From Sphingomonas sp. PP-CC-1A-547 (lineage in GTDB: Bacteria > Pseudomonadota > Alphaproteobacteria > Sphingomonadales > Sphingomonadaceae): a DNA stretch of 64,000 nucleotides. Within the stretch, counting starts at the first letter, position 1, and the number at the start of each line of letters is the position of its first letter. The position numbers were made by a program, and so were the translations under genes. This document shows positions 60,358 through 64,000 of the stretch, one piece after another. The notes beneath the pieces are model-generated. The model did no database searches, was not told the DNA's origin, and worked only from the letters and a program-made list of their open reading frames with translations. Where the stretch lies: contig NZ_RAPZ01000010.1 in assembly GCF_003610375.1 (NCBI RefSeq), positions 98,161 through 162,160 of the forward strand, in the 5' to 3' direction.

Positions 60358-61790
60358 CCCGACTGACCCATGCGACGCTCGACCAGCTTGCAGCGACGAT
60401 CGAGAGCCCGCGAGGCCGCCCCCTTCCCTCGATCGGCATCGTCCATTTCGGGCCGGGCGCATTCCACCGCGCGCATCAGGCGGCGTATATCGACGCGCTG
60501 CTGGACCATGATCCGCGCTGGGGCATCGCCGCAGTCTCGATGCGCAGCAAGCGGACGGTCGCAGCACTTGCCGAGCAGGACGGGCTCTACACGCTCGCGA
60601 TCCGCGACGCCGAATCGTCGAACCGCGTGATCGGTGCGCATCGCCGGTTCCTCGGGCCCGACGACGCGACCGAAACGCACGCACTGCTCGCCGATCCCGC
60701 GGTCCGGCTGGTGACGTCGACCGTGACCGAGAAGGGCTATTGCCTCGCCGCCGACGGCACACTCGACCTGTCGCATGCCGATATCGTCCATGATCTTGCG
60801 GGGACCGACACGCCGCGCAGCCTGGTCGGATGGCTGGTCGCTGGCCTTGCCGCGCGTCGGACTGAGCGGATCGCGCCGTTCGTGCCGATGCCGTGCGACA
60901 ATCTTGCCAGCAACGGCGCCAAGCTCCACGCCGCCCTGGTCGCCTTCGCCCGCGTGGGCGACACGGACCTGGCGGACTGGATCGCCGGCGAAGTGCGGGT
61001 GCCGTCGACGATGGTCGATTCGATCACGCCCGCGTCCGACGTTGCGCTCTACGATGACGTAGCCGAAGCGATCGGTCTCGAAGACCTCGCCGCCGTCCAA
61101 CGCGAATCCTTCGTGCAGTGGGTGATCGAGGACATCGGCACGCCGCTCGGTCCCGATCTCGCGTCGGTCGGCGCCACGATCACAACCGATGTCGCCAGCT
61201 ACGAGAAGGCGAAGCTGCGAATTCTCAACGGCGCGCATTCGACGCTCGCTTATGTCGGCCTGCTCCGCGGCGCGGCGAGCGTGGCGGACGCGATGAACGA
61301 TGCGGCGCTCGCCGGGTTCGTCGACGCGATGATCCGCGACGACATCATGCCGATGCTGCCCAGCACCCCCGGCCTCGACCTGGATGCCTACCGCGCTGCC
61401 GTGCTCCAGCGGTTCCGCAACCCGGTCATCGTCCACCGGCTCGACCAGATCGCGCAGGACGGTTCGCAGAAGCTTCCTTACCGTTTGGGCGATACGCTCG
61501 TCGCCAACCGCCGTGTTGGTCGCATGCCCACCGGCGTCGTCACCGCGCTCGGCGCGTGGGTAGCGTTCCTGATGCACCGCACCTGCAACAATACCCCGAT
61601 CGTCGATCCAGCCGGCGATCGCCTGGCGGACGCGGGACGCGACGGAACGCCGGCCGAGGTCGTAGCGCGCCTTATCGAGGCCGGACTGGGCTTCCCACCC
61701 GAACTCCGCGACGACGCAGCCGCCCGGTCCGCGATCGCTGATGCGGCGGAACGGATCAGCCGCGGCGACTGGTCGGGTGTGAACCTCTAG
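60354..61790 (+). CDS. uxuB: Mannitol dehydrogenase-family oxidoreductase, probable fructuronate/tagaturonate reductase
   Basis: This 478-residue long-chain dehydrogenase reduces hexuronate ketoses with NADH. The Rossmann start is IGIVHFGPGAFHRAHQAAYI and the catalytic region is KLRILNGAHSTLAYVG. The start is TTG 60354, overlapping the uxaA stop; GGAG lies upstream. The partner dehydratase UxaA points to hexuronate use; fructuronate versus tagaturonate cannot be separated by sequence alone. It converges with the amidohydrolase gene. Confidence 0.87.
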   Translation: MTRLTHATLDQLAATIESPRGRPLPSIGIVHFGPGAFHRAHQAAYIDALLDHDPRWGIAAVSMRSKRTVAALAEQDGLYTLAIRDAESSNRVIGAHRRFLGPDDATETHALLADPAVRLVTSTVTEKGYCLAADGTLDLSHADIVHDLAGTDTPRSLVGWLVAGLAARRTERIAPFVPMPCDNLASNGAKLHAALVAFARVGDTDLADWIAGEVRVPSTMVDSITPASDVALYDDVAEAIGLEDLAAVQRESFVQWVIEDIGTPLGPDLASVGATITTDVASYEKAKLRILNGAHSTLAYVGLLRGAASVADAMNDAALAGFVDAMIRDDIMPMLPSTPGLDLDAYRAAVLQRFRNPVIVHRLDQIAQDGSQKLPYRLGDTLVANRRVGRMPTGVVTALGAWVAFLMHRTCNNTPIVDPAGDRLADAGRDGTPAEVVARLIEAGLGFPPELRDDAAARSAIADAAERISRGDWSGVNL

Positions 61791-62629
61791 ACCCCATAGG
61801 CCGCCCGGGCATTGCCGCCGAAGATCGCGTCCCGCGCCTCCGGGCAAGCGCGCGTGACGAACCCGTCGATCAGGTCGACGACCTGGCGATACTCGGCGGC
61901 AAGGCGGCAGACCGGCCAGTCGGAGCCGAAGATCAGGCGGTCAGGGCCGAAGCACGCAAGCAGGTGATCGAGATACCGCGCGATCTGGTCCGCCGTCCAC
62001 GTCGCGTGATCCGCCTCCGTGACGAGCCCGGAAATCTTGCAATAGAGCGACGGCACCTGCGCCATGTCGGCGATCGCATCCGCCCAAGGCTGCCAACCAC
62101 CGTGCGCGATGTCGGGCTTCGCACCATGATCAAGGATCAGCTGCGGCGCCGTCGAACGCCCCGCCGCAACCAGATCGCAGAAGCGACGGACATGGATCGC
62201 CTGGCGGGGTTTGACGAGAATGTCGTAGCTGAAACCGCGCTCGACCGTCGCCCGGACCCCGCGGACGAAGTCGGGCATCAGCAGGAAATCGTCGTCCGGC
62301 TCGTCCTGGACGATATGCCGAAAGCCAACGAGTTTGGAAGATCCCGACCGGGTCTCCAGCCGCTCGGCAATGTCGTCGGCCCGCAAATCGATCCAGCCGA
62401 CCACACCCATGATCCGCGGATGCGCAGCCGCGAGCTCCAGCAGCCACTTGGTCTCGGCGTCGCTCTGTCTCGCCTGCACCGCGATACAACCATCGATCGC
62501 AGCGCCGTCCAGCAATGGCATTAGATCGGCAGGCGAAAAGTCGCGAGCGAGCACGCTGTCGGTATCGATCCAGTCGAATGCAGACGGCGAATAGGACCAG
62601 AAATGCTGGTGCGCGTCGATACGAGTCAC
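61787..62629 (-). CDS. Amidohydrolase-2 family sugar lactonase-like protein
   Basis: This 280-residue TIM-barrel amidohydrolase has the N-terminal metal motif DAHQHFW near residue 5, with HRHIVQ-like FRHIVQD later, LILDHGAKP and the C-terminal FGSDWPV. This pattern fits sugar-lactone hydrolases of the L-fuconolactonase type. GTG 62629 was chosen because homologues start just before the DAHQHFW motif; GTG 62689 is an alternative. It may feed the neighbouring hexuronate pathway. It overlaps uxuB by four bases on the opposite strand. Confidence 0.83.
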   Translation of the reverse strand: MTRIDAHQHFWSYSPSAFDWIDTDSVLARDFSPADLMPLLDGAAIDGCIAVQARQSDAETKWLLELAAAHPRIMGVVGWIDLRADDIAERLETRSGSSKLVGFRHIVQDEPDDDFLLMPDFVRGVRATVERGFSYDILVKPRQAIHVRRFCDLVAAGRSTAPQLILDHGAKPDIAHGGWQPWADAIADMAQVPSLYCKISGLVTEADHATWTADQIARYLDHLLACFGPDRLIFGSDWPVCRLAAEYRQVVDLIDGFVTRACPEARDAIFGGNARAAYGV

Positions 62630-62731
62630 GCGGCGATCCGCGGATGGACGGTCGGCTGTGTCTGCATCCGAAGAACGTACCGCGTGCACGCCAGCGCAGC
62701 AATCGGATCGACGTGTCGCTTTGACCGAACG

Positions 62732-63559
62732 CTACTTCGCGACGACCGCCGGCATGAAGATATAGCCGTTGCCGCGGACCGTCCGGATGATCTCCGTCGG
62801 ATCGAACGCCAGCAGTTTCCGCCGCAACCGGCTGATATTGACGTCGATCGTGCGCCCACGTGCCATGCTTTCGGTCCGTCCCGAGCGGGCGATCATCGCG
62901 TCGCGCGAATGTACCACCTGCGGCTCCGATACGAATGCGACGAGCAGCTGATACTCGCCGTCGGTCAGTCGGATAGGCGTCCTGTCCGGTGCGTGGAGCA
63001 CGCGCATCCGACAGTCGAGCGTCCACCCGGCGAACGCGAAAATATCGATCGCGCCCAAGTGCGCGCCCGCCACGACTGGGGGACTGTCCGGCACCGCTCC
63101 ACCCATCCCCCGACGCCGCAACACCGAGCGGATCCGCGCCAGGATCTCGCGCGGGCTGGACGGCTTCGTCACGTAATCGTCGGCCCCCACTTCGAGCGCC
63201 ACCACCCGGTCGATCTCGCCGCCGAGCGCGGAGAACATGATCACCCCGGGTGCGCCGGCGCCTTGCGGGAGCGTCCGCAGGATCGACAGCCCGTCCTCGC
63301 CCGGCATCATCATGTCCAGCACGATCAGGTCGCAAGGCGATCGCCCCAAACGGGTCCGCAGTGCCGCCCCGCTCTCGACGGCCTCCGCCTGAAGTCCATG
63401 ATCGACCAGGAACTCGGTGAGCAGATCGCGCAAGCCCGGATCGTCGTCGACGATGACGATCCGGGCGCCTTCGGGTTGCGTGGTCTCGCTGGTAGCGGAT
63501 GCATTCCCACCGGGAACGTACGAAGCAGGGCCAGGCAAGCCGTGATGGTTCGCGATCAT
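62732..63559 (-). CDS. OmpR/PhoB-family response regulator
   Basis: This 275-residue protein has an N-terminal extension of about 30 residues, a receiver domain (VDDDPGLRDLL; phosphoacceptor Asp in LIVLDMMMPGED; Lys in VTKPSS) and a winged-helix output domain (LTDGEYQLLVAFV, ISRLRRKLL). No kinase is adjacent. It could control the sugar-acid genes next to it. ATG 63559 was chosen; GTG 63607 upstream is possible. Confidence 0.85.
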   Translation of the reverse strand: MIANHHGLPGPASYVPGGNASATSETTQPEGARIVIVDDDPGLRDLLTEFLVDHGLQAEAVESGAALRTRLGRSPCDLIVLDMMMPGEDGLSILRTLPQGAGAPGVIMFSALGGEIDRVVALEVGADDYVTKPSSPREILARIRSVLRRRGMGGAVPDSPPVVAGAHLGAIDIFAFAGWTLDCRMRVLHAPDRTPIRLTDGEYQLLVAFVSEPQVVHSRDAMIARSGRTESMARGRTIDVNISRLRRKLLAFDPTEIIRTVRGNGYIFMPAVVAK

Positions 63560-63656
63560 GGCGGCCGCATGGACCCGGCGTTTGTCCGGTATGTTTCCGG
63601 ATACCACCGCGATCGTCGAAGCGGTTCCCCGTCACGCTACGAGGTGGGATGGTTGT

Positions 63657-64000
63657 ATGAAAGGCGAGTCGGCGCTAGCGGCATTCCCCATGTCGACGCC
63701 CGCCAAACCGCACGTTAAACCCTTGAACTGGCTCCAGCCTTTGGATGGCCTGCGGATCCTCAAGCGGGGCGACGTGCCAATCACGCGAGTCCAGGTTTAC
63801 GGCCAGCGATGCAGCGGTACCAATCTCGTCACGCGCGCGATCGAGGCTAACATGCCGAGCGTGACGATCACCGAGGATTTCGGCTTCAAGCACTGGTTCG
63901 TGCCCCCGCAGACGTTGTTCGTGAAGGATACGCTGGTGCTGGTGGTCGCGCGCGACGCGTTCGACTGGACCCGTAGCCTTCACCGCCAGCCTTGGCACGC
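63657..64000 (+). CDS. P-loop sulfotransferase-like protein (partial)
   Basis: The gene runs off the right end. Its visible 114 residues begin MKGESALAAFP and contain YGQRCSGTNLVTRAIE near residue 46, a phosphosulfate-binding-like loop seen in sulfotransferase-fold proteins. A possible ribosome site GAGG precedes ATG 63657; ATG 63690 is another candidate. Function cannot be fixed without the rest. Confidence 0.5.
   Translation, partial: MKGESALAAFPMSTPAKPHVKPLNWLQPLDGLRILKRGDVPITRVQVYGQRCSGTNLVTRAIEANMPSVTITEDFGFKHWFVPPQTLFVKDTLVLVVARDAFDWTRSLHRQPWH

Overview
The window looks like a chromosomal segment of a sphingomonad (Sphingomonas or a close relative, Alphaproteobacteria). It is GC-rich. 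It carries the family-typical set of a ThiS-ThiG fusion, a methionine synthase split into two polypeptides, several TonB-dependent receptors, an alphaproteobacterial EcfG-type stress promoter, and many short GC-rich palindromes between genes. I see no rRNA, insertion sequence, prophage or CRISPR array. Two tRNA genes are present (anticodons CAT and GTT). Genes are dense and mostly housekeeping.

Layout. 1-520: tandem near-identical small genes. 0.5-5.2 kb: HAD phosphatase, csbD with a stress promoter, thiSG, aroQ, accB-accC. 5.3-7.7 kb: ArsC-family reductase, then glnB-glnA behind an NtrC site and a sigma-54 promoter. 8-9.4 kb: ABC1/UbiB-family kinase. 9.4-13.6 kb: beta-propeller phytase and its TonB-dependent receptor behind a PHO box. 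13.8-18.4 kb: a second receptor, converging on a histidine kinase/response regulator pair. 18.5-21.3 kb: a large nested inverted repeat, quinone oxidoreductase, aldehyde dehydrogenase. 21.3-27.3 kb: a sahR-metF-metH(N)-metH(C) methionine-cycle operon with a perfect operator palindrome. 27.4-36.9 kb: small lipoproteins, aldo/keto reductase, ScfR-type regulator, a 54-codon gene, cation transporter, hydroxybutyrate dehydrogenase, zinc peptidase and DUF proteins. 36.9-41.7 kb: NAD synthetase and a three-gene inositol-phosphate/CDP-inositol cluster. 41.9-46.8 kb: ettA-CYTH-histidine kinase run and a secreted M28 peptidase. 47-48.6 kb: lipoprotein, tRNA, a lone MreB paralogue. 48.9-56 kb: a minus-strand run of c-di-GMP enzyme, NTF2-like protein, DUF2891 and two large secreted peptidases. 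56.1-58 kb: moaA-nadK and tRNA-Asn. 58.4-64 kb: small exported protein, hexuronate catabolism genes (uxaA, uxuB), a lactonase-like amidohydrolase, an OmpR-type regulator, and a partial P-loop protein at the edge.

Regulation visible in the DNA links several blocks to physiology: nitrogen (NtrC/sigma-54 at glnB), phosphate starvation (PHO box at the phytase locus), general stress (EcfG promoter at csbD) and S-adenosylhomocysteine recycling (palindrome at sahR). The most unusual structural feature is the palindrome load. At least a dozen elements lie between genes, and one 108-bp element is inserted in frame inside the reactivation domain of methionine synthase. The other two spacers of the same operon also carry palindromes.

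Limits: no database search was possible. Family names come from motif recognition, and starts were chosen by eye from ribosome binding sites and overlaps.
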